Source: PALSA-1004 sp963804885 (GTDB taxonomy: Bacteria; Pseudomonadota; Gammaproteobacteria; Burkholderiales; SG8-41). From it: a stretch of 64,000 nucleotides of DNA. How positions within the stretch are numbered: position 1 is the stretch's first letter; the number at the start of each line of letters is the position of its first letter. The stretch spans positions 62,001 through 126,000 of the forward strand of contig CAWDSF010000011.1 in assembly GCA_963804885.1 (NCBI GenBank), given 5' to 3'. Below, one piece after another: positions 1 through 9,015 of this stretch. The position numbers were made by a program, and so were the translations under genes. The notes below the pieces were generated by a model. The model saw nothing but the letters and a program-made list of their open reading frames with translations, did no database searches and was not told where the DNA came from.

Positions 1-1710
1 CTGGGCTGTGATATTGTTCGCGGCACCGTTGCCGTCTATGATTGCGCCCGCAGTTGCGCGCAGAATGGCATGGCTGCCAACAGATACGGTGCCACCCAAT
101 TTCAAATCGCCGGACTTCGCGATCAGCACGACATCGCTTCCGGGACCGCCGCTGATTAACCCTAGCTGATCGATGTTATTTCCTGCAAGTAAAGTCAAAA
201 CGTTGGAGTTGGTCCAGCGGATCGCAATTGAGGGGTCGACGAAATTAATATCCTGCGGACCGGCGCTCGCGCTGGCGGTAGTGATGGTCAGGCTGCCAAA
301 ACCTAACTGGCGACTGATGTAATCGTCCGAAAAGGTATCCATACCGGATTGGGTCGTGGCACAACTGCTTGGCACGTGGCAGATGGTGACTGTGCCGGGA
401 TCGAGCAGCAGCGTGCCCGCCCTGCCGTTCGGAGCGCGCAGATCTGCGAAGCCCGTGAGAGCCAAGTGCTGCTTCCCTGATATTTCGGCAAAGCCGCCAT
501 TGCCCGACGCGATGCCCCCGCGCGCGGTAATTTTTCCATCGAACCGCGTCGTATCGTCCGACCACACGATGACCCTGCCGCCGTCACCGCTTTGCCCCGC
601 GTCAGCCAGCAGATTTGCGCCACGCGCAACCGAAGTAAACTGCGCATTCTGAACGTTAGGATTGCCGCCTTGCGTTTCGCCGCCAACCAGTATTACGCCG
701 CCGCCCGCCTGGCCTGAAGCGTCGACCGTGGAAGTGCCAGCGAGCGCAACCTGGTTGCCAAGCAATTGGACCACGCCGCCCCGCCCCTCATTGCCTGTCG
801 CCTCGATCGTACCGGATACAAGCGTGCTGTCCCCGGATTGAATCGTAATCCTGCCGCCTTCTGCGCCACTCGCTGAAACAATACTGCCTGAATCGAGCGT
901 GGCATTCTGCGTCGCCTTGAGCAGAATTTCGCCGTTCTGCCCGACGACTACGCCGTCGGCGCGAATCTCGCCGCTGTTCTTGATGAGGCCCGCATAGATG
1001 CCGATTTTTCCGCTGCTCGCGACGATCTGGCCAATGTTCACGACCTCGGTGTCCGGCGCGGTAATTTCGATGTGCAAATTCGGCGTGCCCGCATCGACGA
1101 GTTCGACCGTGCGGCCCGCCGCGAGTATCACTTCGCCCTTTGGACTCGTGATGATGCCGCTGTTCTGCACGTTCGGCGCAATCAAATACACCTGGCCGCC
1201 GCTGGGCGTCGTTATGGTGCCCTGGTTCGTAATTTTGCCCGCGCCCGGCGTATCCGTGAAGCGCAGGCGTCCCGCCGCGAAATCGGCGTTGGAAAGATTC
1301 AACGTGGACGCGACGAGTCCGGCAACGTCGATTTTCGCGCCGGCGCCGAACAATATGCCATTCGGGTTAATCAGGAATACGCGGCCGTTCGATTGCAGAG
1401 CGCCAAGTATGGCGGACGGGTCCGCGCCGACGACCCGGTTGAGAACTGCACTTGCGGACGACTGCTGAATGAACCGCGTAAGCTCGTTGGGGCCGATCGA
1501 AAATGCGCGCCAGTTGATAACGGCGCCCGGCGTATTGGTGATCGAGAGCTGGCTACCCTGCTGACTGAACGTCGCGCTGCCGCTGGCGACAACGCCGCCC
1601 GTCGGGTTTGCCAGCGCGGTATCCGTCGCGACTAAAAAACAGGAAGCTACAGCCAGTGAGACTGCTGCTATTTTGAAAGGCCGCCGTTGGTGAGGACGCA
1701 AAGTAGTCAT
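1..1710 (-). CDS. Filamentous haemagglutinin N-terminal domain protein (two-partner secretion), 3' end outside window
   Basis: The first 570 residues of a large surface or secreted protein are present, and the frame stays open to the left edge. A signal peptide covers about residues 1-34, ending ALA before NPTGG. The two-partner-secretion (TPS) domain follows: VINWRAFSIG near 64, SAVLNRVVGADPSAILG near 88-103, the NPNG motif at 115-118 and DVAGLVASTLNLS near 128. After that the sequence is Gly/Asn/Thr-rich, as expected of a right-handed beta-helix, with GGRVIVWSDDTTRFDG-type repeats. In the family the TPS domain is recognised in the periplasm by a TpsB outer-membrane pore; no tpsB is visible here. 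The ATG at 1710 was chosen because it directly precedes the signal peptide. No frame breaks were seen. Adhesin or haemagglutinin activity is inference from the family. Confidence 0.85.
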   Translation of the reverse strand, partial: MTTLRPHQRRPFKIAAVSLAVASCFLVATDTALANPTGGVVASGSATFSQQGSQLSITNTPGAVINWRAFSIGPNELTRFIQQSSASAVLNRVVGADPSAILGALQSNGRVFLINPNGILFGAGAKIDVAGLVASTLNLSNADFAAGRLRFTDTPGAGKITNQGTITTPSGGQVYLIAPNVQNSGIITSPKGEVILAAGRTVELVDAGTPNLHIEITAPDTEVVNIGQIVASSGKIGIYAGLIKNSGEIRADGVVVGQNGEILLKATQNATLDSGSIVSASGAEGGRITIQSGDSTLVSGTIEATGNEGRGGVVQLLGNQVALAGTSTVDASGQAGGGVILVGGETQGGNPNVQNAQFTSVARGANLLADAGQSGDGGRVIVWSDDTTRFDGKITARGGIASGNGGFAEISGKQHLALTGFADLRAPNGRAGTLLLDPGTVTICHVPSSCATTQSGMDTFSDDYISRQLGFGSLTITTASASAGPQDINFVDPSIAIRWTNSNVLTLLAGNNIDQLGLISGGPGSDVVLIAKSGDLKLGGTVSVGSHAILRATAGAIIDGNGAANNITAQ

Positions 1711-1748
1711 TTTTCCGACCATCTAACGGGATAGTGAGTCTGAATTTT

Positions 1749-1767
1749 ACACCACCGGCGGCGGTGT
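1749..1767. terminator. Weak hairpin between rlmB and the haemagglutinin gene
   Basis: ACACCACC (1749-1756) can pair with GGCGGTGT (1760-1767) around a GGC loop, with one mismatch or wobble. On the plus strand TTTT follows. In the leftward direction of rlmB there is no U-run, so it is at best a weak terminator for rlmB; it also lies just upstream of the haemagglutinin start. Confidence 0.22.
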
Positions 1768-1811
1768 TTTGGTCGGTATTTTGGCCTATGCGCCTGCGAA
1801 ATATTACCGAT

Positions 1812-2570
1812 TCAGGCCGGCGCCCGCGGCGCACCGCTGCGGCGCTGACGGACCGTTTCGCCGAGGCAAACGCCGCTGGCGACCGATACATTCAGGCTTT
1901 CGACGCTGCCGAGCATCGGAATACGCACCAGTTCGTCGCAGTGTTCGCGCGTAAGCCGCCGCATACCCTCCCCTTCAGCGCCCATCACCCATGCCAGGGG
2001 CCCGGCCAGCCGGGTGTCATAAAGGTCATTGGCGCCGGATTCGTCGGCGCCGACGATCCAGATGCCAGCGTCCTTGAGCTCGCGCAACGTGCGCGCGAGA
2101 TTGGTGACCGAAATATAGGGCACGGTTTCGGCCGCGCCGCTCGCCACCTTGGACACGACCGGCGTGATGCCGACCGCGCGATCTTTGGGCGCGATCACCG
2201 CATGCACGCCGAACGCATCGGCGACGCGCAGGCACGCGCCGAGATTGTGCGGGTCCTGCACGCCGTCGAGCACCAGCAAGAGCGCGGGACCGTTGATGTT
2301 GTCGAGGACATCGTCGAGATCGTGTTTGAGCGCGACTGCGGCAACCCGCGCGGCGACTCCCTGATGCCGTGCGTGCCCCGTCAGGCCGTCGAGACGCTGC
2401 GTGTCGACCGCGATCATGCGCACGGCATGGCTGGCCGCAAGCTTGGTCAAGTCCTGGGCGCGCGCATCGTGGCGCGACGCGTCGAGATAGATTTCCTGCA
2501 CGCCCGCTGCGTGCTGACGCAAGCGGCTGATCACCGCGTGAAAGCCGTAAACGATGCGCCCGTCAGCCAA
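1812..2570 (-). CDS. rlmB: 23S rRNA (guanosine-2'-O-)-methyltransferase RlmB
   Basis: This is a 252-residue SpoU-family (SPOUT) RNA methyltransferase that methylates G2251 of 23S rRNA using S-adenosylmethionine. An N-terminal substrate-binding domain (YGFHAVISRL near 8) precedes the knotted catalytic domain. Its three motifs are visible: GVQDPHNLGACLRVADAFG near residue 105, WVMGAEGEGMRRLTREH near 192 and IPMLGSVESLNVSVASG near 216. Length matches the family. It lies 42 bases downstream of the rnr stop codon on the same strand, the usual rnr-rlmB pair, so the two are probably cotranscribed. The frame is intact, in sharp contrast to its upstream neighbour. Confidence 0.95.
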   Translation of the reverse strand: MADGRIVYGFHAVISRLRQHAAGVQEIYLDASRHDARAQDLTKLAASHAVRMIAVDTQRLDGLTGHARHQGVAARVAAVALKHDLDDVLDNINGPALLLVLDGVQDPHNLGACLRVADAFGVHAVIAPKDRAVGITPVVSKVASGAAETVPYISVTNLARTLRELKDAGIWIVGADESGANDLYDTRLAGPLAWVMGAEGEGMRRLTREHCDELVRIPMLGSVESLNVSVASGVCLGETVRQRRSGAPRAPA

Positions 2571-2612
2571 CGACTGGCTCCGCCGCAGAATTTGCTGCGC
2601 TAAGCATGCGCA

Positions 2613-4996
2613 TTATTTGCGCCTCGGTTTAGGCGAACGCGCAGTTGATCCTGCCCCCGCTGCGGCGCTCTCTTCAAGCACGAAATCGATCTTGCTCGAC
2701 TCGATGTCCACGCGCACCACCCGCACGCGCACGCGGTCGCCGAGCCGATAGCGCTTGGCTGTCCGCTCGCCGACCAATTGATGCTTCGCCGCGTCGAAAT
2801 GGAAGTAATCGCTGCCGAGGTCCGACACGTGCACCAGGCCCTCGACGTAGACGCCGTCGAGCGCGACGAAAATCCCGAACGCTACCGCGCGAGCTGATAG
2901 TGCCGTCGAACACATCGCCGACGCGATCGCGCATGTAATAGCATTTGAGCCACGCCTCGACGTCGCGCGTCGCGTCGTCGGCGCGCCGCTCGGTCAGCGA
3001 GCATTGCATGCCGAGCTCCGCCCAATCACCCGGCTCGTAGCGTTTTTTCCTGAGCACCGCTTTGATCGCACGGTGGATGAGCAGATCGGGATAACGCCGG
3101 ATCGGCGAGGTGAAGTGCGTGTAGGCCTCGTACGCGAGCCCGAAATGCCCAAGGTTCTCCGGGCTGTAGACCGCCTGGCGCAGCGAGCGCAGCATCACCG
3201 TCTGCAGAAGCTGCGCATCGGGACGATCCTTCACGCGCTCGAGCACTTTCGCGTAGTCCTTCGCGTGCGGCGTGTTCCCGCCGCCGAGTTCGAGACCGAA
3301 CCCTTTGAGAAATTCGCGCAGGCCGAGCAGTCGTTCCGGGGTCGGCCCTTCGTGAACGCGGTAGAGCGCCGGATGCTCGTTATCGCGCAGGAATGTCGGA
3401 CGCGCAGACGTTCGCCGCCAGCATGCATTCTTCGATGATGCGGTGCGCGTCGTTGCGCTTGCACCGGCACGATGCGCTCGATTTTGCCGTGCGCGTCGAA
3501 GATCATCTGGGTCTCGATCGTCTCGAAATCGATCGCGCCGCGCTTGGCGCGCGACTTGGCGAGCACGTGATAGAGCCGGTAGAGATTCGTCAGGTGCGGC
3601 ACCAGCGCGCGGTGCTCGGCGGCCGCCGCACCCTGCGGGTTCTCGAGAATGTCGGCGACCACGCGTATAGGTGAGCCGCGCGTGCGACCACATGACCGCC
3701 GGGTAAAAACGGTAATCGGCGACCTCGCCGTGCGCGTCGATGTTCATGTCGCAGACCATGCACAGACGGTCGACGTGCGGATTGAGCGAGCACAGCCCGT
3801 TCGACAGCACTTCCGGCAGCATCGGAATGACGCGCCGCGGGAAATACACCGAGTTGCCGCGAGTCGAGCGCCTCGCGGTCGAGCGCATCGCGCGTGTTCC
3901 ACATAGTGGCTCACGTCGGCGATCGCGACGAGCAGGCGAAAGCCCTTGCCCGCGCGCGGCTCGCAGTAGACCGCGTCGTCGAAGTCCTTCGCGGTTTCGC
4001 CGTCGATCGTGACCAGCGGCAGCTCGCGCACGTCCTCGCGCCCGGCGATATCTTGCGCGGTAACTTTGCCGTCGAACCGCGCAGAGGCCTTTTCAACCGC
4101 CGGCGGAAACTCGTACGGCAGATCGTGCTTGCGCAGCGCGATCTCGATTTCCATGCCGGGATCGGCGTAGTTGCCCAGCACCTCGACGATGCGCGCGACC
4201 GGCTGCGCGTGGCGTGCGGGCTGCGCGATGATTTCCGCGACGACGACCTGCCCCGGCTTCGGCGCCGAGGCTGTCGCCGGGCGGCACCAGCAATTCCTGG
4301 CTGATGCGCCGGTTTTCGGGCACGACGAAGAGAACGCCGTGCTCATTACGCAGGCGGCCGACGATGCGCTGATTGACGTGCTCGAGGACTTCGACGATTT
4401 TCGCCTCGGGCCTGCCGCGCCGGTCGACGCCGATTTCGCGCGCGACGACGCGGTCGCCGTGCAGAACTTTGTGCATCTCCGGCGGTCCGAGGAACATGAT
4501 CCGGCCCGCCGTCGTCGCGGATCAGGAAACCGAAACCGTCCGGGTGCCCCTGGACTTTGCCGGTTATCAGATCGAGCTTGGTCACGACGCAGATCGCATC
4601 GCGGCGGTTGCGCATGATCTGGCCGTCGCGCTCCATCGCGGAGAGCCGCCGCTCGAAACCTTCGCGCTCGCGCTCGGTGATGCCGAGCAGTTTTTCGAGC
4701 TGCGCATTGCTGACCGGCACGCCTTGCTCGTTCAGCGTCTCGAGGATCATCTCGCGGCTCGGCACCGGCTCGTCGTAATTGCTGCTCTCGCGCGCCTGGA
4801 ACGGATCGTTGCCGCGACCCGGCGCGCGCAATAGCGACGCAGGACCGGGGGCGGAGTGGCGCGACGTTGCGGATTGAGGTGCAAAATGTTTCGCCCGCGC
4901 CGGCTTTACCGGCGCGGCGTGCTGCGTTTTCTTACCCGCGCCGCGCTTGACGCTGTCAGCGTCACGCGCGCGTGCGCGGGATTTTCGCGTTTTCAT
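2613..4996 (-). CDS. rnr: Ribonuclease R, frame broken at about eight points in this sequence
   Basis: RNase R is a processive 3'-5' exoribonuclease of the RNB family that degrades structured RNA. Pieces in all three frames assemble into one protein of about 790 residues, the normal length. In order they are a basic Lys/Arg/Ala-rich N-terminus, a winged-helix segment, cold-shock domains, the RNB core (VTIDGETAKDFDDAVYCE, VAIADVSHYV, MLPEVLSNGLCSLNP, HFTSPIRRYPDLLIHRAI) and a C-terminal S1 domain with a short basic tail. Frame breaks lie near 4498, 4270, 3898, 3865, 3665, 3449, 3405 and 2895. Removing one base at each restores the family sequence, for example GGGCC to GGCC near 4498. I therefore read the gene as functional but miscalled. 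The start is ATG 4996; an in-frame TTG lies two codons upstream. Confidence 0.85.
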
Positions 4997-5038
4997 TGAC
5001 AAAAGTGGCCTTAATGATTAAATTTGCCCGCCTTGCAT

Positions 5039-5127
5039 GCCCGAGGTGGCGGAATTGGTAGACGCACTAGGTTCAGGTCCTATGCGGTGGCAACACTGTG
5101 GGGGTTCGAGTCCCTTCCTCGGCACCA
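5039..5127 (+). tRNA. tRNA-Leu (anticodon CAG)
   Basis: The tRNA reads from the acceptor strand at 5039 to an encoded CCA at 5125-5127. The D arm (GGCGGAATTGGTAGACGC), anticodon loop TTCAGGT with CAG, a long class II variable arm and the T arm GGGGG/TTCGAGT/CCCTT are clear. The 5' acceptor strand is written GCCCGAGG while the 3' strand is CCTCGGC. Deleting one C gives GCCGAGG and a perfect 7-bp acceptor stem, so the apparent extra C is probably a base-call insertion. The anticodon stem also has a C-U mismatch at its base. The gene is divergent from rnr and convergent with purA. Confidence 0.93.
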
Positions 5128-5130
5128 GAA

Positions 5131-5242
5131 ATCGAGGATCGTGGATTGAGGATTCAGGCTCTGAGCGAACCAAGTCGCCGTTCGCTTGCGCTCCGCACTC
5201 AGTCGTAATTGCTGCGAATCCTCAATCCCCGGTCCTCAATCC
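5131..5242. repeat. Palindromic repeat element, copy A
   Basis: The interval between the tRNA-Leu CCA end and the purA stop codon is an inverted repeat. GGATTGAGGATTC (5143-5155) matches GAATCCTCAATCC (5216-5228) perfectly over 13 bases. The arms extend outward imperfectly to about 25 bases each (5131-5155 and 5216-5242). The right arm core TCCTCAATCCCCGGTCCTC recurs almost exactly inside tilS (copy B, 21671-21742). A smaller inner palindrome, GCGAAC...GTTCGC, lies at 5165-5185. It carries no reading frame of its own. Lying between two convergent genes, it could also serve as a transcription terminator. Confidence 0.75.
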
Positions 5243-5247
5243 TGCCG

Positions 5248-6552
5248 TCATTCGAACGGATGGCGCCGCACGATGGTCTCCTCGCGCTCCGCACCGGTCG
5301 AAATCATGTCGACCGGCACTTCGCAGATTTCCTCGATGCGCTTGAGGTAATGCCGCGCTGCGGCCGGCAATTGCTCGTAACGCGTGACGCCGACTGTGCT
5401 TGCCTGACCAGCCGGGCATCTCCTCGTAGACCGGCTCACACTCGGCCAGCACTTCAGCGCCGAACGGCAGGATGTCGAGCCGCTCGCCATCGACGCGGTA
5501 GCCGATGCCCAATCTGCAGCGTCTTCCATGCCGTCCAGCACGTCGAGCTTCGTCACGCACAGTCCCGAGACGCCGTTGATCTGAATCGAGCGCTTGAGCG
5601 CCGCCGCGTCGAACCAGCCGCAGCGCCGCGGCCGTCCCGTGGTCGAACCGAACTCGTTGCCGCGCTCGGCCAGATGCTTGCCGATGTCGTCTTCGAGCTC
5701 GGTCGGGAACGGACCCGAGCCCGACGCGCGTCGTATACGCCTTGGTGATGCCCAGCACGTAATGCAGCAACTGCGGTCCCACGCCGGCGCCCGCACGCGC
5801 GGCACCCGCGACGCAGTTGCTCGAGGTCACGTACGGATAGGTGCCGTGATCGACGTCGAGCAGCGTGCCCTGCGCGCCCTCGAACAGCAGGTTATTCCCC
5901 GCGCGCTGCGCTTCGTAGAGCAGGCGCGGCACGTCGGCCACCATCGGCTTGATGCGCTCGGCGAGCGCCAGCGTCGTCGTCGAGCGTCTTCTGGAAATCG
6001 ACGTATCGGCGCGCTGAAATAGTTCTTCAGCACGAAGTTGTGGTAGTCGAGCACTTCGCCCAGCTTGGCCGCGAAGCGTTCGCGATGAAAGAGGTCCTGC
6101 AGGCGGATCGCGCGGCGCGCGACCTTGTCCTCGTAGGCGGGCCCGATGCCGCGCCCGGTGGTGCCGATCTTGCCTGCGCCCTTCGCCGCTTCGCGCGCAT
6201 GGTCGAGCGCCACGTGATGCGGCAGGATCAGCGGACACGCTTCGCTGATGCGTCAGCCGCGCGCGTGACATCGACGCCCGCCGCTTCGAGCGTCGCCGAT
6301 CTCTTCGAGCAGCGCCGTCCGGCGACAGCACCACGCCGTTGCCGATGTAGCAGGCGACGTCGTCGCGCAGAATGCCCGACGGAATCAGGTGCAGCACGGT
6401 CTTGCTTGCCCGCCGATGACGAGCGTGTGCCCGGCGTTGTGCCCGCCCTGGAAGCGCACCACGCCCTGCGCGTGATCCGTCAGCCAGTCGACGATCTTGC
6501 CTTTGCCTTCGTCACCCCACTGGGTGCCGACGACGACTACGTTTTTTGCCAT
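5248..6552 (-). CDS. purA: Adenylosuccinate synthetase, frame broken repeatedly in this sequence
   Basis: PurA makes adenylosuccinate from IMP, aspartate and GTP, the first committed step to AMP. The N-terminus from ATG 6552 shows the GTP-binding segment GTQWGDEGKGKIVDWL and FQGGHNAGHTLVI. Later pieces in shifting frames give LHLIPSGILRDDVACYIGNG, KIGTTGRGIGPAYEDKVAR, LFEGAQGTLLDVDHGTYPY, SSNCVAGAA and MISTGAEREETIVRRHPFE at the stop. The span is 1305 bases, about 435 codons, matching the usual 430 or so. About twelve breaks were reconstructed (near 6410, 6404, four between 6335 and 6240, 6005, 5985, 5728, 5525, 5513 and 5397); each is explained by one extra base. An enzyme this important is unlikely to be so decayed, so sequence error is inferred. 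Confidence 0.88.
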
Positions 6553-6571
6553 TGCTCTCTCTGTTTTGAAA

Positions 6572-7780
6572 TCATACGTTGCTGCGCTCGACCGGCGCCG
6601 CGCGCAATTGCTCGACTATCCACTTGCCGTTGCGCAGCGCGAGCCGGCGATCGCAGCCGAGCTCGTCGCGCGCCTTGTCGTGGCCGGGCAGATCGACGAT
6701 CACGGCATCGCCCGCCTTGCGCAGCGTCGCGATGCGCCGCTGCAAGCGCGGCGTCCGCCGGCGCATAAGGCGCGAGCATCGCCGTGCGCGGTTCCGCTGC
6801 CGGCGCGATCACCGCGATTTCGCGCAGATCCATGCTGAAACCGGTCGCCGGCCGCGCGCGGCCGAACGCCTGGCCGACTTCGTCGTAGCGCCCGCCGAGC
6901 GCCAGATCGCATTCGACCAGCCTTCGGCATAGGCGGCGAACACGACGCCGCTGTGATAGTGATAGCCGCGCAATTCAGCCAGGTCGAAGCAGACTTCGAT
7001 GCGCGCGCGTCGTGCAGCTGGCGGCCGCGATCGCGCGCAGGTCGCGCGAGCGCCTGCTTGATCTCGGCATTCTCGGGCAGCGCGTTTCGGCGCCGCGTCG
7101 AGCACATCGGTGCCGCCGTAGAGTTCCGGCAGCGCCAGCAGCGCCGCGCGCGTAGCTTGCGGTCGAGCTTGCGCGCGAGCTCGCGCAGCGCCGGCACGTC
7201 CTTCGCCTGCATCGCGCGGAACAGCTCCTCCTCCGACTTCCGCGCCGACGCCGGCCTCGCTGCACGAGCGTGCGGAAAACCGCCGACGTGGCCGATGTCG
7301 AGGTGCAGCTTGCTCGATGCCGGCCAGGCGCAAGCGCATCGAGCATCAGGCGCTGGATTTCGACGATCGCTCTCGATGCCGGCGTGCCCGTAGATTTCGG
7401 CGCCGATCTGCAGCGGTTCGCGCGTGCGGTTCAGTGCCGCCGGCAGCGTGTGCAGAACGCTGCCGGCGTAGCAGAGCCGGGTGACGCCTTTGCGGTTCAG
7501 CAGGTGCGCGTCGATGCGCGCGACCTGCGGCGTGATGTCGGCGCGCACGCCGAGCATGCGGCCCGACAGCTGGTCGACCAGCTTGAACGTGCTGCAGGTC
7601 GAGATCGTGGCCGGTCCCGGTGAGCAGCGATTCGACGTACTCGAGCAGCGGCGGCATGACGAGCTCGTAGCCGTGCACGCGCGAACAGGTCGAGCATGCG
7701 CCCGCCGCAGGCGCCTCGATCGCGCGCGCGTCTGCCGGCAGGATGTCCTCGATGTACTCGGGCAACAGCCAGGCACGCAT
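6572..7780 (-). CDS. hisZ: ATP phosphoribosyltransferase regulatory subunit HisZ, frame broken repeatedly
   Basis: HisZ is a catalytically dead class II histidyl-tRNA-synthetase paralogue that assembles with short-form HisG and enables the first step of histidine synthesis. The start MRAWLLPEYIEDILPADAR at 7780 is diagnostic. Further pieces read YELVMPPLLEYVESLLTG, VRADITPQVARIDAHLLNR, GVTRLCYAGSVLHTLP, TREPLQIGAEIYGH, ELRGYHYHSGVVFAAYAEGW and the C-terminus NGKWIVEQLRAAPVERSNV. The span of about 402 codons fits the family. I reconstructed eight frame breaks, all single inserted bases (near 7711, 7702, 7682, 7591, 7366, 7328, 7312 and 7276), and more are present further left. It sits between DUF2065 and purA, the standard betaproteobacterial position. 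Confidence 0.85.
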
Positions 7781-7885
7781 GATGGTTCAACAAGTTACGA
7801 AAATAGACGGCATTCATAAACGACTCGCAAGGATACACGCGTACGCGCCCTTTTCCCAAGCGGTGCGAGCACCCGACTCCGCGGC

Positions 7886-8075
7886 CTAGCGCGCCACGAA
7901 CGCCAGCAGCAGAGCCCCGCACAGCATGGAGGTGAGCCCGACGAACCGGATCTGTCCGTCGGACAGTTCGGTGAGACGGCGAAACGTCTCGCGCCACAGG
8001 GCCGGGAGCGAGAAACGGCAGCAACGCCCTCGATGACGAGCATGAGCGCAACGCCGTGAGCAGCGTGTTGCTCAC
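7886..8075 (-). CDS. DUF2065 small membrane protein, frame broken
   Basis: This short gene between hflC and hisZ encodes the DUF2065 (YjeT-type) inner-membrane protein usually found at this site. Correcting three single-base shifts gives about 62 residues: an N-terminal hydrophobic helix (ALMLVIEGVLPFLAPG), a polar middle with LWRETFRRLTELSDGQIRFVG, and a C-terminal hydrophobic helix LTSMLCGALLLAFVAR before TAG. One shift looks like a lost G near 8052; two look like extra bases. The GTG at 8075 is the best start in the reading frame as written. Its biochemical function is unknown; the conserved context suggests a link with the HflKC membrane complex. Confidence 0.7.
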
Positions 8076-8123
8076 GCACGGCTCATCTACCCTGGATTCG
8101 CGCAGCTCGCGCCCGCTCGCCGC

Positions 8124-9015
8124 TTACTTCGCCGGCTTGCCGTCGGACTTCAGGTACTTGAAGAACTCGGAACTCGGTTCGAGCACCAGCACGTCACTCT
8201 TGTTCTTGAAGCTCTGCGTGTAGGCCTCGAGCTGCGGTAGAACGCATAGAACTCGGGATTCTGCTCGTAGGCGCGCGCGTAAATCGCCGATCGCCTTCGC
8301 GTCGCCCTCGCCCTTGATGCGCTGCGCGTCGCGGTACGCCTTGCGCGAGGATGACCTCGCGCTGCCGGTCGGCGTCGGCGCGAATCTTCTCCGACTCCGC
8401 GGCGCCCGTCGAACGCAGCTCGTTCGCCACGCGCTTGCGCTCCGCTTCCATGCGGCCGGTAGACCGATTCGCTGACTTCCTGCGGCAGATCGACGCGCTT
8501 CAATGCGCACGTCGAGCACCTGCGACGCCGATTTTCACGCGCGTCCTCGTTGGCCTGCTCGCCGCATGAGCTCCATGATCTTGTCGCGCTCGCCGGACAC
8601 CACTTCGTGCACGGTCGCGTTTGCCGAACTCGGCGCGCAGGCTGTCGTTGATCGTCTGCAGCAACCGGATCTGCGCGCGACCTCGTCGCCGCCGACGCTG
8701 ATGTAGTACAGCTGCACGTCGGTGATGCGCCACTTCACGAAGAGATCGACCAGCACGTTCTTCTTCTCGGAGGTGAGGAAGCGCTCGGGTTCCGCGCGTG
8801 TCGATCGTCAGGATGCGCGCGTCGAAATAGCGCACGTTGTCGAGCAGCGGGATCTTCACGTAGAGGCCGGGCTCGTTGATCACGTACGACGACTCTCGCC
8901 GAAGCGGAACACGATGGCGTTCTGGCGCTGTCGACGACGAACAACGCGACATCGAAGCGACGATCAGCAGGATGACCAGCGACCACCAGCGATCAGCGCC
9001 GAGATTGCGGTTCAT
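8124..9015 (-). CDS. hflC: HflC, prohibitin/SPFH-family regulator of FtsH protease, frame broken
   Basis: HflC forms the membrane-bound HflKC cage around the FtsH protease and modulates quality control of membrane proteins. The start MNRNLGADRWWSLVILL gives one N-terminal transmembrane helix. The SPFH domain follows in pieces: INEPGLYVKIPLLDNV, YFDARILTID, VLVDLFVKWRITDVQLYY, VHEVVSGERDKIMELMRR. The C-terminal helical region has MEAERKRVANELRS and AYEQNPEFYAFYRS, ending FFKYLKSDGKPAK. The span fits the usual 290-300 residues. Several single-base frame breaks interrupt it. Its ATG overlaps the hflK stop as TGATG, indicating translational coupling. Confidence 0.85.

Noticed and set aside
4866..4880. 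A possible third copy of the palindromic repeat in the rnr N-terminus (GCGGATTGAGGTGC)
   Set aside because: Only about 13 bases match one arm, there is no partner arm, and it lies in a low-complexity coding stretch.
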